Below, one piece after another: positions 14,726 through 15,361 of a DNA stretch of 15,361 nucleotides. Made by a program: the position numbers and the translations under genes. Numbering within the stretch: the first letter of the stretch is position 1; each line of letters starts with the position of its first letter. The notes below the pieces were generated by a model. It saw nothing but the letters and a program-made list of their open reading frames with translations, had not been told where the DNA came from and did not search any database. The stretch comes from Endomicrobium sp. (lineage in GTDB: Bacteria > Elusimicrobiota > Endomicrobiia > Endomicrobiales > Endomicrobiaceae), in contig JAISRM010000130.1 of NCBI GenBank assembly GCA_031273645.1, positions 1 through 15,361 of the forward strand. Direction: 5' to 3'.

Positions 14726-14750
14726 GTTTTATAAAACAGACGAAGTCTGC
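14726..14750 (-). terminator. Possible ahcY terminator formed by a mini-hairpin
   Basis: On the minus strand, GCAGAC-TTC-GTCTGT starts two bases after the ahcY TGA and is followed by TTTTAT. GTTTTATAAAAC (14726-14737) is itself a palindrome. The 20-mer ATAAAACAGACGAAGTCTGC is exactly repeated at 3031-3050. The short stem makes termination uncertain, but placement right at the gene end fits. Confidence 0.4.
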
Positions 14751-14752
14751 AA

Positions 14753-15361
14753 TCAGGTTCCTGATTTCCATGAATTTAGATATTCTTTTTGTTCTTTTGT
14801 AAGAGAATCTATTTTTATGCCCATGGCGCTTAGTTTAAGCTTTGCTATTTCGCTGTCAAGCTTTTCGGGAACCGGATAAACTTTGTTCTCTAAGTTTTTA
14901 TGATTTTTCACCATAAATTCCGCGCTTAAAGCCTGATTGGCAAAAGACATGTCCATAACGCTTGCCGGATGACCTTCGGCCGCGGCTAAATTTATAAGCC
15001 TTCCCTCTCCTAAAACGCATACGGTTCTGTTATTTTTTAAAGTATATTCATCGACAAAATCTCTTACGTTTCTAACCGACTTAGAAGCTTTTTTTAACGC
15101 TTCAATGTTTATTTCATTATTGAAATGCCCGGAATTGCATACTATAGCGCCGTCTTTCATTGCGGCAAAATGTTGTTTGTCTATTACGTTTAAATCTCCC
15201 GTAAGCGTTACGAAAATATCCCCTTGCGCAGCGGCGTCTTTCATAGGCAAAACGACAAAACCGTCCATGGCGGCTTCAATGGCTTTTAAATGATTGACTT
15301 CCGTAACTATAACGTGGGCGCCCAATCCTTTAGCTCTCATCGCAAAACCTCTTCCGCACCA
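14753..15361 (-). CDS. ahcY: Adenosylhomocysteinase (S-adenosylhomocysteine hydrolase), N-terminal part outside window
   Basis: Only the C-terminal 202 residues are visible; the frame runs to the window edge (WCGRGFAMRAKGLGAHVIVTEVN), so the ATG near 15340 is internal. WCGRG belongs to the glycine-rich Rossmann loop that binds NAD. Further family landmarks are IDKQHFAAMKDGAIVCNSGH, FNNEI-like HFNNEIN, GEGRLINLAAAEGHPASVMD and the ending LTKEQKEYLNSWKSGT. The enzyme hydrolyses S-adenosylhomocysteine to adenosine and homocysteine, keeping methylation going. The protein ends in the short form (no KPxxYRY tail), as in many bacteria and archaea, so the 3' end is intact although repeat sequence begins two bases after the TGA. 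Confidence 0.95.
   Translation of the reverse strand, partial: WCGRGFAMRAKGLGAHVIVTEVNHLKAIEAAMDGFVVLPMKDAAAQGDIFVTLTGDLNVIDKQHFAAMKDGAIVCNSGHFNNEINIEALKKASKSVRNVRDFVDEYTLKNNRTVCVLGEGRLINLAAAEGHPASVMDMSFANQALSAEFMVKNHKNLENKVYPVPEKLDSEIAKLKLSAMGIKIDSLTKEQKEYLNSWKSGT

Noticed and set aside
14452..14771. Three overlapping minus-strand reading frames of 60-78 codons between rpsO and ahcY
   Set aside because: They encode the familiar repeat-translation peptides (CHSRESGNP, SFPRKRES, VIPAKAGIQ) in three frames of the same ATTCCC palindromes; not genes.

Overview
The window looks like the chromosome of a diderm (Gram-negative type) bacterium with AT-rich DNA. LolA, biotin carboxyl carrier protein, a PorV-type outer-membrane barrel and a RodZ homologue support this. 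Multi-IPT surface proteins ending in a FlgD-like C-terminal domain beside a PorV-type barrel would fit Elusimicrobiota (Endomicrobium/Elusimicrobium-like). That placement is inference from general protein flavour, not from a search.

Layout. (1) 3-2626, plus strand: the 3' part of a multi-IPT/TIG secreted protein with a FlgD-like C-terminal domain, overlapping by one base a PorV/UPF0164-type outer-membrane barrel. (2) 2627-3242: a 616-bp gene-free convergent intergenic region packed with palindromic repeats. (3) 14344 down to 3243, minus strand: a compact run of rpsO, pnp, accB, a small winged-helix gene, ftsK, lolA, rodZ, rimO, pgsA, pgpA, a metallo-beta-lactamase-fold hydrolase gene and a xerC/D-type recombinase gene. 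Many junctions overlap or nearly abut. (4) 14345-14752: the rpsO promoter and a second repeat island built from the same modules as region 2. (5) 14753-15361, minus strand: the 3' part of ahcY, cut by the window edge.

Functionally, the minus-strand run joins translation and RNA turnover (S15, PNPase, RimO), fatty-acid and phospholipid synthesis (AccB, PgsA, PgpA), envelope and shape (LolA, RodZ) and chromosome segregation (FtsK, Xer recombinase). FtsK and the Xer recombinase act together in chromosome-dimer resolution in well-studied bacteria, and PgsA and PgpA catalyse consecutive steps. The genes themselves are ordinary housekeeping genes.

The least explained material is noncoding. There is a 127-bp MITE-like element with perfect 27-bp terminal inverted repeats, and a second copy whose interior has been replaced by a different mini-hairpin module. 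That module belongs to a family of 11 copies of CAGAC-NNN-GTCTG. An 84-bp tandem unit is also present, as is a strong hairpin plus a possible leader peptide in the rpsO-pnp gap. No complete insertion sequence, CRISPR array, defence system, tRNA or rRNA was seen.
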